DNA of 64,000 nt. Origin: Hydrangea macrophylla (Eukaryota; Streptophyta; Magnoliopsida; Cornales; Hydrangeaceae). The DNA is taken from positions 117,638,458 through 117,702,457 of the forward strand of contig CM066994.1 in NCBI GenBank assembly GCA_033977485.1, given 5' to 3'. Each line of letters begins with the position of its first letter. Position 1 is the stretch's first letter. The translations under genes were made by a program, and so were the position numbers. Shown here in pieces: positions 22,473-34,100 of this stretch. A model generated the notes under the pieces. It ran no database searches. It saw only the letters and a program-made list of their open reading frames with translations, and was not told where the DNA came from.

Positions 22473-23059
22473 CTCGACAAGGATGATAGATCTGTACTAC
22501 GCGTTGCAGCCGGTGAAGTACTTTCTTTAATTTTCGAGATAGGAGATTGGGAGAAGTTCTTTGGTGAGGATAAAGGATGTAGTGATAGAACCATCAGTCA
22601 AGAACTAAACAATGCTCGGGACTTCACGCGCACACACAAGTATTGAAGGGGAAAAAAATTCTAATTCATTTAAAAAGCCTTTCTGTTGAGGAAAAGGTAA
22701 AGGTTTTCGATATATTCTCGATTTCCTTGAAGTATTGCTTTTTTTTGTAAATATGTACCTCTGAATCTGTTTGCGGGCTGTTCTAATGATGTTACCTTAT
22801 GCAAATATCAGCATGGCCTTAGCCCAGAAACCTCAATGAAGATAGGTGAAGATTCACTATGCATAACAACACGGCGTCAACTGATCATACATATTTTTTA
22901 TCCGCTTTTTTTGTTGGGTTATGGTGTGAATTTATAACATTTTCCAAGTTTGTCTGATCTTTTGGTTTTTTGACAGTTGAACTTCGTGAAGAAATTTCTC
23001 GGAGGAGGATATGTTAAGCATTTGCAGGTTCTTTTTCTTGCTCATCTTTACAATTAATG

Positions 23060-23500
23060 AAGCTATAAAGGTCGTCTGTTTTTTTTATTTGAAATACGAG
23101 GACAAATCTCCATGTCTGTCCTCCGCGACTTCGGGATCGATACCTATTGTCGTTTTGATCAGAGTAGAACAAGGGGCGAACCCCGGGCACGTGCACCGAC
23201 CCCACAACACAAGTACCAGGTAAATCAGGGAGGCAAGCTAGCGGTAGGATCTGAAACCACACCAAGCTGGACATTTTTAAAGTCCATCTTGAGATCCATC
23301 CCTCCAACTAGCTTACACGACTCCTGGGGGATTTCGAACCCCTAACCTCCCTTTGGGAGGCTAAAGGCCCTGGCCAAATCCCTAATATTTACCCATGAGG
23401 AGTTTCGAACACAAGACCAAGAGGGTAGAACACCCTGTCTTGGTCCGCCTCCCCACTTGGGCTCCCCCCTGTCTTCGTCTGTTGATTGCTAGTAACTCAC
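23060..23500. repeat. Unclassified repeat-like insert
   Basis: GC-richer block between two IFRD exons, with CCTCCCTTTGGGAGGCTAAA and GGATTTCGAACCCC, sequence of a kind common in plant dispersed repeats. Neither ends nor a family could be fixed. Confidence 0.35.
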
Positions 23501-24449
23501 AGATTTTGTTTATACAGGAAAATGAGTTTCTTCATGGTATTCACGCCAAAGAGAGCAGTTTTCGAGACTACTGAAAAGGTGGATTTTTTCAGTATTCTAA
23601 AAATCAGCCTAGGCGCTAGGCGGTGCTCAGTTGACTGGATTTCTTCCTAGGCGTTTGAAAAATCGTCCAACATATTAGGCGGGTCTAGGCGGTCTGGGAT
23701 GAGATTATAATTTTGATAAAATAAGAAGGGAAAAAAGTTACTCACGGTTACGTGGAACATTAGCGTGTGTATATATACACACACAATGTGTCACGCCCCG
23801 GAGCAGCATAAATAGAGAAAAATAAATTTCCTTTATGGGTCCATAAGGAATGACAGGTGAAAGTCACTAATAATCCACACCACGCAGTACTAGTCCAAAA
23901 GACAACAGTAAACAACTGAGAATAACACACAGTGCTAACTATTACAAAATATTAGAGTATGGTCCACAGGATCACAACAGGTCTGAAGACAACAAATGCC
24001 CAAGTACCCGCTTACAAAAGGTTTAACAGAACAACCGAAAAGAAATCTAATTATAACATCTTCAGTCTTCAACTGGCATAAGGATAATTCTCCCTGGCGT
24101 AACCGTCATCGGTGGGGCCTCCCTCTGGATAACACTCATCAGTGTACTGGTCATTACCTACAAAATAAGGGGCAGGATGTTCTGAACGGGGAAAGTCCAG
24201 GTAATAAAAGGCCGTCAGCTTACTGAGAGCTGAGTGAGCATAAACTAACGAGGTACCAATTATCTGAAGTAAACACGAGCTTATGAAAATACGAGTTAAC
24301 ATCTTATTATAAGGGTAGCATTATCTTGTTCCTCTATTCCTTCTTGTAAACCGACCCTTATCGTCTTGTTACTCAAATACCGAACTCAACAGATTCTGAT
24401 TTCCATGAACAGACTCAATCGTTTAACTCTAGGGATACACCCTTATTCT

Positions 24450-24775
24450 GTCCATCGCTTTTAAGAACAATGGTTCTGTTCACCGCATGTCATGGACTCC
24501 ATGTCAGTCTGTCCCCAGCTTTTAAGAACAATGGTCCTGTTCACCGCATTTCAGGGATATAACATTTTGAACAAGGCATATCAATCTATTGCCACGACTT
24601 AACGTCATCTACTAGTGATCCCAGCTCACCGCTTTTAAGAACAATGGTCCTGTTCACCGCTTTTAAGAGCATATCACAGATCATCCAGTCTATCTTAAGA
24701 CTTCTTGGTCCAGCTCACCGCTTTTAAGAACCATGTATCCGGTTCACCGCTTTTAAGAGCATATCATGACCAATC
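24450..24775. repeat. Interspersed repeats with CACCGCTTTTAAGA core
   Basis: At least six copies of CGCTTTTAAGAACAATGGT or CCGCTTTTAAGAGCATATCA within about 320 bp of the solo LTR. Confidence 0.75.
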
Positions 24776-25066
24776 GTCCATCCACGTACCATCCCCAGAA
24801 CTTACCAAACCTACTTACGTTCCATTCTACATCGACACATGACAATTTCCCAATGTGGCCTGACTACTCGGATTAAAAGAAAACGGACATCGAACTCATA
24901 CAAGAAACAACACGTCACCCACGTCTTTATATTACTTTTTATCCATTATCCATAAATCTTTGGTGTCACATTACTCCTGTCTACCCCATAGTCGCATAAT
25001 GGAATTTCGAATTAGAAATCGAACAACTAAACCTCTTATAGGCAAAGGAAACCATGTTCTGATCAT

Positions 25067-25235
25067 GTCAATCGATTGGGACTAAGTTCAATCGATTGGT
25101 ATCAAAATCATGTCAATCGATTGAGAACATGTCAATCGATTGGTATCTGAAAAGTGTCAATCGATTGAAATCCTATTCAATCGATTGGGATACAACTGAT
25201 GTCAATCGATTGAGATTATGTCAATCGATTGGTAC
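25067..25235. repeat. Array of 8 CAATCGATTG palindromes
   Basis: Eight exact copies of the 10-bp palindrome CAATCGATTG about 20 bp apart, mostly preceded by GT and followed by GG or AG; spacers vary. Confidence 0.9.
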
Positions 25236-25702
25236 TACGTCTTCTCCAGCAGATTGTAAAAACAGCATATATAAACGTAAACTACAAGCATTTAACCCAT
25301 CTAAGCTTCATAATAACTTGCATAATCCTCACATAAAGGGACCAAGTGAGTTAGAAACTCACCTAGGGTGCGTTTGGATGTGTTTAAGCTTGAAACCTCC
25401 AAGCTTTCTTTCTTCCTCCTCTTCTCTGTCTCTGTCTTCCCTCTCTGTCTCATCCTTTCTTCTTTCTTCTTCTTTCTGTTTCTCCTTCTTCTCTCTCCCA
25501 GCTGCTAAGGCAGTGAGTGTGTGTATAGAGTGTGTATATATGTATAGATATGGATATATGTATGTATATATCTCACAAGAGGTATATCTCTCTCTCTCAA
25601 GCTGCCAAAGTGACCCAAGGCCACAAATGGACGAGTATATATAGGGATATGGGAGTGCCACGCGTTTAAAGCTGAAGGAAAGAAGAAAACATTTCTCAGC
25701 TT

Positions 25703-25925
25703 ATGTCAATCGATTGAGACACAAGTCAATCGATTGGCAACAGATATTTGTAGTCAATCGATTGGAAACAATGTCAATCGATTGGAATAAATGGCAATCG
25801 ATTGGGATAATGACACGTCATCACTTTTAGTCGGTTGAATGTCAATCGATTGGGAAACTTATCAATCGATTGGTATCTAAAAAGTGTCAATCGATTGGGA
25901 AAATTATCAATCGATTGGTATCTAA
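25703..25925. repeat. Array of 9 CAATCGATTG palindromes
   Basis: Second cluster in the same LTR, nine exact copies of the same palindrome with variable spacers, separated from the first by about 470 bp. Confidence 0.9.
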
Positions 25926-26049
25926 AAATTACCAAAAGGAAGAGAAAGTTTATACGAGTATAGAAATGAAATACCGGGTCTTATTAATATACCAAAAATA
26001 CAGGGTATTACACAATGAATATTAAGTTAATTATAAATAGAAGGATTTG

Positions 26050-26230
26050 CTAACCTACAGCAAATGAGGCTTTTAGCGACGAAAAATAGGCTTTTAGCAA
26101 TAAAATGTTTTGTCGCTAAAAGTTGACACATTTAGCGACAAAAATTTCGTTGCTAAAAACCTGTTTTTCGTCGCTAAAGAGACTGTTGTATGTTGCTAAC
26201 CTACAACCATCATGTTGTAGGTTAGCAGCC
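26050..26230. mobile_element. Foldback MITE with TTTAGCGACGAAAA motifs
   Basis: Ends GCTAACCTACAGCA and TGTTGTAGGTTAGC; inner copies of TTTTAGCGACGAAAA and TTTTTCGTCGCTAAA in both orientations. Confidence 0.65.
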
Positions 26231-26488
26231 CCCATAAATAGATCCCTTATAGTTTTTTAAATATTAAAAATCATCTCATAATGTTTACTTAGTTCCAAAA
26301 AACACCACAAAACATTTATATAGATCTATTATGGGGACCCTAAATCTATAATTATTCTTAAATAACACCACATAACTGGTATATATTTATTATATAATTA
26401 ATTTTATTGAGAAAAAAAAATCCGCCTAGGCCCCTAGGTGCTAGGCCCCCATCAGCCGCCCGACTAACACCTAGTGATTTTTAGAACA

Positions 26489-27786
26489 TTGGGTTTTTTT
26501 TTTTTTTTTTTTTAAATTTGTTCTTCAGTTATTCCTCTTTACATGGAAGTTGTATAGATCTCGTTTGCTTGTGTATTTGCTAAGATGGTGCCAACTATCT
26601 TATTTACTAATCAATCCATGTTCTGTTGATTATTTGTTTGTGTGCAAAATACTAATACTGGTCACTATATATGCAGTTGGCGGCTCGTGTGGTGAGGATG
26701 TTTAGAGTTTTTTTTGGACTCAAATAGAAACCATGGAGGGCTTTGTGTATTTAACTTCAGATTCATTATAATCCCAAACCAGAAATGGGGATCAATTTTA
26801 AATTTTTTTTTTTTCTAGTTAGTTTAGGAGTTGGGCACCGTGATCAACTCATTTGTGTTTTTTTTCCTTCAATTAATGGAATAGCTTAATCATTGTTACA
26901 TCAAGTATCAGGTAATGAAAAGGATTTGGAAAGTTCATCATGCTATAATTAAGCACAACATTTCTTTGAGCAACTCCCTTTTTCTTGTGGAGATTTCTTA
27001 CATAAAGCAACAATTACTTTAGCCAACATCATATGCAGACAGAAGATTTTTGCATGTTCCTTCATATTTAACTGTTTGGATCAAGAGATCACAAGTTGCA
27101 CGCTCACAGACATGTGTGGCGCTTGTTTATCGCTCCAAGTAAACGAGAGCATTTTTGCTCACTCAAAATTCGCTCACCCATTGGGTGAGTATATAATGTC
27201 TTCTACTTTTCATCTTTTATTTCTCCATTTTACCCATGAAAAGTGATGGGTCCACATGCTCACCCAATGGATGATTGAGTGACCAATGGGTGAACAAAAA
27301 TGGTCTCCAAGTCAACCCGCCAACTCAAAAGGATCTCAAAATACACTTAAAGTGTGAAATGGCAATGCGGGGGGAAAAGTCCATTTCTGCAAGATATGCG
27401 AAGTTTCATGAGAGGGAATTTATCTCTGCAATATTTACATGGCAAGTAGTATTGGCCCATTTGGCAACAACTCTTTTTTCTGCTATTAAATCACAGAATT
27501 TGGTTTAATTCAACAGTCCTATAATGACTTTTAGAGTTTCATAATCACTAATGGACTTCAAGGCTGTTTACAATTACATGTGGCTCTAGTGAGAAATTTG
27601 GTGGCTATGTTTAGCAACTCTCTGTCTTCATGAAATACAGATATTTTTACAATGTGACCAGATGATACACACAAGTCTCACAATCCAACACCTGGAATAA
27701 TCATAGAGATTACAAGAGTAACTTTAAATCCAACAAAATGAAAACCTTCCCTCAAAATCTCTGTAACTATAGTAGAAAATTTGAAA
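26489..27786. other. Intergenic DNA
   Basis: Mostly AT-rich. An imperfect foldback with GCTCACCCATTGGGTGAG (about 27171-27188) and TGCTCACCCAATGG / CCAATGGGTGAACA lies at 27145-27305. No gene seen. Confidence 0.4.
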
Positions 27787-27966
27787 AAGTAATGCTATGC
27801 TTCCCAAAAAAAAATTCTGAAAAAGCATTTCCCAACACATGTGCCAGTAGCTTTATTAATGATAGGATCACTTCAACATCAACCAATCAAAATCAATTCA
27901 GCCCACTGCCACATATGTTGGGAAACACTTTTGGGAAAAAATTTGGGAAAGCATAGCATTACTCAA
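27787..27966. mobile_element. Foldback MITE, about 180 bp
   Basis: Ends AAGTAATGCTATGCTTCCCA and TGGGAAAGCATAGCATTACT are inverted copies. A diverged relative beginning AGTAATGCTATGCTTC lies at about 37104-37250. Confidence 0.7.
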
Positions 27967-28197
27967 ATGTGAATACAAAAATATAAATGCTCTTCAACTG
28001 AATCTTTCAAAACCAAACACCAAGCCAATGGTGAGGAATTTTCAGTGCCCACAATATCAACCTGACTATACAATTATTTGCATCTCTATAAACAACAGGC
28101 CCTAATCAAATTCCACTGATTATTATTATTAGTTTTTCGCTATATAATAATTTCTATAAAAACCAAAATGCACATATCATTATTCTCTCTATTAACC

Positions 28198-31100
28198 CTA
28201 ATAACCAGTCACTCCCGAGAAGTGTTTCTTCATCGCCCTATCTTTCCGGTAATTATTTCTTCCCCCTCCTCTCCTCCCTCTACCCCTAGCGTTTCCATAA
28301 TTCCCTCGTCCTCCCACCTCGGTACCCTCAGCCTCAGGCTCCCCCTCTTGCTCCTCGTCTGACTCTGCTAACTTCCTAACCGCACCGAGAGGCATGTTCC
28401 CCCCACGCCCAAGCCCATGTATAAGCTCTTTCTGGACTTGATTAACTAAGGATGCTTCATTAAAATTAGAAACAGCCACTGAATCCGCAACTTTGTAACT
28501 GTAGTTCTTACCATCCTTGACAAAGAACTGAGGCTTTTTACGCGATCCCCACTTACTGGAATCAGAAGGATTTGGACCGGAATTTCCAGACTCCGTCTCC
28601 CATGATTTTCCACGATTAGAGCTCATTCTATCTCCGATTGTCTCAGTCTCATCCAATCCGGAATCGGCAACACTCAGACCCAAATCATCGAAAGAATCAT
28701 CGTACTCATCTTCGTATTCGAGTTGAGAAGCTAAAGCAGCTGTCTTAGCCAAATACTTTTGATCTTTGGAATCAAGGGTTACAGAATCGGGTAATTCAGC
28801 TGTAGATTTCCGTACGTATCTCCCAACTGTTGTCGACGATGACGATGAAATTGCAGGGCCCAGAGTTACTCGCTCTACAAATGTAGGTCCCACGTTGGCA
28901 AAGGGTGTTTCTGTAAATTCTGATAGCTTTCCTTTACCTTTATCATTCTTGCTCACCGAGGCAGACTTGGGTGGTGAAATATTCTCGAGTGAAGTGTCCA
29001 AGGACCGTAGATCTTCATGGAGGGTACCCTCTAAAATTCTTTGAATCACCTCTTCGGGATTGTGGTTATAGACTTCAAGACATGCAGATAAGAAACCTTT
29101 ACCATAGTCGGGAAAAATATCCTTTATTTGACTAATTTTTGATTCAGTAATTGCAGCATCTTCATTCAATTGAAGGTCATTGGTTGTCATAGTGGTCGAA
29201 GCATGAGGCACGTTTTTAACATTGTCATCTGAAGGATGCTTTGTGATCAAAGAAAGATACTGCAACTGTTCATCATCCATTACAATCCACCCTAAAAAAA
29301 AACAGTTGAATTAGAACATCTCTTGCTTCAAGATGCAGACAATGCGTTCAGAAAATGAGCAAAATACTTCGAAGGTATGGGTGGATATGACTGGTGTGTC
29401 GCACCATATCGGCAATATGACGTGGTGCGAGGTCACCCAGAGAAATTTCTCTGCAACAACAATTATAAGATGAATGCAAAGGAACTATGGAAACCGAGCC
29501 TGGCATGAGTAGGATGCTCGCATTCCCCTCTCAATAATCCTAGGAATCCAAAAGCCGAAGATGTCCTCCAGTCCATGCAGTAATATATATATATATAGCC
29601 ATTGCGCACAGGACAAGAAACCCACACTTGCAACAATTTTAGGCTGATTTGTTTGAGCTTTTAAGTACTAATAAATGCATAATTACACCTTTAAAAGTAT
29701 ATTACACAGTGTTATGGATATGATACAAATGTAATATAGTTGACTAGACAATATTCTGCCAATTTTCCCAGTACTACACCGCATAATATTTACCCGCTCA
29801 ACATATTGGTTATGTCAAAAGACTTCTATGTTGGCCAGTTTCATGTGCTACAAGAATGTAATAATAAAAGTTGTTATTTACAAATTTTTTACCGCTTCCA
29901 AATGCATTATACGTACTGTAAAGTAATGAAAAAAAAGGAGAAATTAGAAGTCTTTGACCGGGACACTGTTTTCCTGGAGGCTTACACCTCTCAATGCAAA
30001 AAAAGCAGAATGTGTTGCCAAATACTAATGCTTTTGCTTAATTTGAAAAAATAAAATTAAATTAAAATGTGAGCACTCCTCCGGGGCTATTTAGCACGCT
30101 ACACAAGAAATGGTGAGATTAGAATTAACAATAATTAATTTCACTAGAGCACCAAAAAACCTTATCAAATCTATTTCTGTAAAAATTGTTTTCAGAATGG
30201 GTCGATTTAACAAGCATGTCTGTAAATACAAGAAAACATACCTGTATTTTGTAAAAAATCAATTCTACTCATTACATGGTGACTTTTTTCAACATTCTGT
30301 AGAAATGTTCCCCTGTTCCGGCCATCCTGAACATCCGAATATCCACCACTGATCTCCCTCAAAGTTTGAACTAAAATGTCTGCCCTAATGACAGGATCGT
30401 CTACATTGGCCGGAAACATCTTTGTTGCGACTGGAAGAGAGAAATTATCTTCAAATACCTCATCACTAAGATAGCAGAAGTCTAGTAATTTCCAACCAAA
30501 TTTTACTATCCTCATTGACAACATTTTCAAACTTAAGACAACATTGGAAAGCATGTCAGCGATCTTTTCCCCGACTCCATCTTCCCCCACTTTAAAGATA
30601 ATTCGGAAACCCCGTTGTAGAGATGGAAGTAAGGAATCATGTACTCTGACAAGGGTACTGAGTAGTTCCTCATTTCCATGACTGCATGGCCAAAAACAAG
30701 TAGTTCAATGGTGGTTTGCAAGCTCTTAGGCTCCATTTGGTTCGCGGATTTAGTGAACGTAAAGAAAAAGGAAAGGAAAACAAGAAGGAAAAGTACTTCC
30801 CTAGTGTTTCCCTAGAGTTTTCCTCCATGCTTGAATAGCATTAGAAAGTGAAAATTTTCAAGATAAAATAGGAACACTTGAGAAATGAGGAAGTCAAGTG
30901 AAGCACATAATTCAAAATTTTTATTATATTTTTCACCCTTTTTTTTTTTGGTTAAAAAGCCAAGTGTTTTCCTGAGTGTTTTATTTCATTTCCCTCACTA
31001 AATCCATGAAACAGACAGCCTTACGGAAACAAACCCAGGTTGAGATAAAGTATGGGCTTAGACTTGTAACTAAAGCTGCAGACAGGTTATCCTTGTATTG

Positions 31101-34100
31101 CCAAATATACAGTAAGGTCCACAATACATACTATTGCTATAATACTATAATACAATACATAAACAACAAAAGATCAAAACAAATAGTTTATAACCCCTCA
31201 TTTTCCCACACTTCTGCTCCATTGTTTTAACTACGCTACTAATTCATCATTTCTATCAAATATACCATGGTAAGTTACGATTTTTGGGAAAATTAAGTTA
31301 CTTTTTTATGAAGTCCTTTCCATTTTCCTCTCCAATATGGAAGTCAGGTTCTTAGTGTCTCAAATAGACACCTGTGAGCATTCTTAATTGACCCATTACA
31401 AAACCCTTGATGGCACGCATTCTCAGTTCATCAGTTAAAAATATGATACCTTAGTTCAACAGGGCATGAGAAAAAGACAGCTGCAGGCTTGTAAGCAGTA
31501 ACAAGAGCATCCATTGATACAACTGCATCATTTATGAAGTCCATTACCTACGGAGAAAGAAACATATTAATAATCACAATAATAACCAACCATTCCTATA
31601 TCTGGTTCTCCATTTGGAACAGAAGTAACTTCTTTTCAAAGTACATGTATCAATCTTGATATACTGAAGAAGATTTAGAGAGAAACAAGAGAGGGAGCGC
31701 ATAGAGGGAGATAGCAACATGATAGAGTGCGAGTTATTTGTTCTTAAAGGCGAGGAACATGGGTTACGCCCAACTCATGTCTTCATATGCAAAACAATAT
31801 CTCCAACTTAAGCAGAACAACAAGGAAGGCTTTCTCTTTTGATAAAGTAACAATATATTGGAATGCATCATAAAATAAGTTGAAAATGAATAGGATGGTG
31901 GTGTATTTACAATTGCTGAGAATGTATTCCGGAAATGTCATTCCAAACACACGCTTATCTCAGTATAAAAAAAATTTGGGGAAAGAAATGAGAATGATTC
32001 TCTTTGTTGACTCGAAATCATTTCCTAACAATATGTGTATTAGCTGCTCAGTTAAGCAAAAACTTGTCATGCCTCTATTTGGAAGTCAAAACTTGGGCTC
32101 AAGAAATAGAACAAAACACACATCTTTCCGTCATGTTGTTGCCAATTAGAAATGCTTTTTCTTACAAAATTTTGGCCAATCGTCAAACAGCTCTATCTAG
32201 CACATTGCAAAGGTTTTACAGATTAAAGTGCTACTATATTTTGTATTGTCCAAGGAAATGATCCCCCTAGTCAAAAATAAATATCAAAAAAATATTTAAA
32301 ATAAAGGAGTAGGGGTAAAATATGCTTGAGCTATACTATACTAACAGCAGAAAAGGACAAAGAGTAGTAACCTCCAGATAGTCGGCAGAAAGCTGATGGG
32401 ATCCATTATCCTCACGTCCATGAGAAGAAAACAGGACCTGCACGAAAACCCACAAAAATAAAATGTCTGTAATGATTCACAAAGAAAAGAATACATAGCA
32501 ACTCTTTATATCGTACATGAAGATTGATCTTCAACTAGAGAAAATATGATCATTCTGTTTGGAGAGCAAGTGCAATTCTAAATGATGCTAAACCACATTA
32601 TGGATTTAGAAATCAATTACCTATTACATGCTGAAGCTTCTGCTTGAGACAGACATATGACGACCCGAAAAATTAAAATTCAGTAAGTTTTGAACAAGAA
32701 AAGGAAAATATAAATTATTCTTCAAAGCCCATTCAGAAAAAGGATCATGGCAACATAATTGTAAATTTGTAATAGTCTACTAGTCTACACCAATAAATGC
32801 TGAAAATGAATTTTTTTTTTTTTTTTTTTTTCCTTTTGGATTAGCTTCCCCCCCCCCCCCCCCCCCCCCTTCTCTGATAAGTAAAATGTACTTTATTAGT
32901 TTTCTGAGTAGAGAAAAATGTTGTTTACTTCAGAAATATGATTATTTCCAGTCGGCTATGTAGCACAGATACGGGTATGACGCGATTCGGACACGGCGAT
33001 TCGAAAAATCCTGAAAAAATAGGATATGGACATGGGTAGGATACAGCGAATAAAAAATTACATTTTTGTACTTAAATATACAATACATCCTGCTGTGTCC
33101 ACTCCCATTTCCTAAATTCTAAAAGAAACCAATTTCTTATCTCCAACAATTTTAATATTAAGACTTTTACTTCAAAATTTTAAATACATTTCCACTGAGA
33201 GGCCACCATGCCACGTCCACTACAGTCCGTATGTCCAACACGTGCCAGGTATTAAAAGAATTTCAAGACACATTTTACCGCGTGTCTGACACCGCACGGA
33301 TACGACACCCACATTCAAGCATCAGTGCTACATAGCCAGGCAGAAGGCATGGTATTCTTCAGTCTAATCCTCAAATTTTATAAATCCATAACTCAATACA
33401 CTATAGATTTCAGAAATTTTCCATGAATACTCAAAAAGCTTTTACCACTGGAAGGCAATGTTTCCACCTGACAATGGACGCCATATATTTACCATTACTT
33501 TAACAAAGCCTATATTTTGAAAGTAAAATGAGGTCAAAACCATAACCACATTCACAATAGGTCTCTAACGGAAAGTGCATCTAGTACCGACGTTGAGGGT
33601 ATCCAGTACACACGATTTCCAAAGTCATATATAGTCATAGTTATCAATACTGGCAAGTGTACCATATATTTTAGAATTTTGTCTCAATATCTTTATCAAA
33701 CACCTTTTTGAGGATATAAATTCTGAGGATTGCGTGGATTCCAATTAAATGAGTATATAAATAATATACATCCAACAGAAAAGGAAAAAGAAAAAAGCAA
33801 GACAGCAGTTAGGGCTATTAGGCAGACAACAAATAAATCTCAACATTTCATGACATTGATCTTCAATACACACTTTACATTGCTGGTATGTACAAGATCA
33901 ATTTTAGTAAGAATATATACCTCTAAAGATGAGCTGCAACGCTGATGCATTGTGTGGACAATGCTCAAGAAGTGCGACATCGCTGCAATTAAATTATCCT
34001 GTATACCAGGCTGGGCATTCAAAGCATTCACAACCTGTAAAATAACAGTATAAGAGGGAAAGAGAGAGAGGTTTTGCAAAAGAAGACGATTTAAGAAATC

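Larger units (their letters stand above)
20624..23578 (+). pseudogene. Interferon-related developmental regulator (IFRD) family pseudogene
   Basis: Exon relics in order, with family motifs: 20624-20725 (ERAQKILEESVSPISQALLS), 20914-21016 (frameshift near 20926, then VTFFGGNDPEESMQLIFQL and an early stop), 22022-22135 (AAVMSSWSFLLTTVHGREL), 22473-22644 (LLDKDDRSVLRVAAGEVLSL), 22812-22886 (HGLSPETSMKIGEDSLC), 22977-23027 (LNFVKKFLGGGYVKHLQ), 23518-23578 (ENEFLHG, then a one-base shift into FTPKRA). The family is a conserved HEAT-like regulator of gene expression. The N-terminal third is missing here, at least two exons are frameshifted, a LINE 3' end abuts the exon at 22473, and the introns hold foldbacks. 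I read it as a dead copy. Confidence 0.85.
23789..26012 (-). mobile_element. Solo LTR with target duplication CAATG
   Basis: Runs from TGTCACGCCCCGG to GGGTATTACA, with perfect CAATG copies at 23784-23788 and 26013-26017. Length 2224 bp. On the minus strand it would start TGTAATACCC and end GGGGCGTGACA, the same end as the solo LTR at 12726-14692, so minus orientation is likely. It has no coding sequence. It holds a CACCGCTTTTAAGAACAATG-type repeat block and two palindrome arrays. Confidence 0.9.
23593..26488. mobile_element. TIR element rich in CCTAGGCG, split by a solo LTR
   Basis: Left end TATTCTAAAAATCAGCCTAG then GCGCTAGGCGG; right end CACCTAGTGATTTTTAGAACA is its inverted counterpart. 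The body is interrupted by the solo LTR at 23789-26012 and further holds a foldback at 26050-26230. The outer TIRs are diverged, so the element is old. Confidence 0.65.

Noticed and set aside
25096..25644. 182-codon plus-strand ORF
   Set aside because: It reads the palindrome array and a CT-rich stretch inside a solo LTR; Ser-rich low complexity without family likeness.
25067..25925. Regularly spaced repeats as a CRISPR-like array
   Set aside because: The repeat is only a 10-bp palindrome, spacers vary in length, and the sequence lies inside a plant LTR with target duplication.
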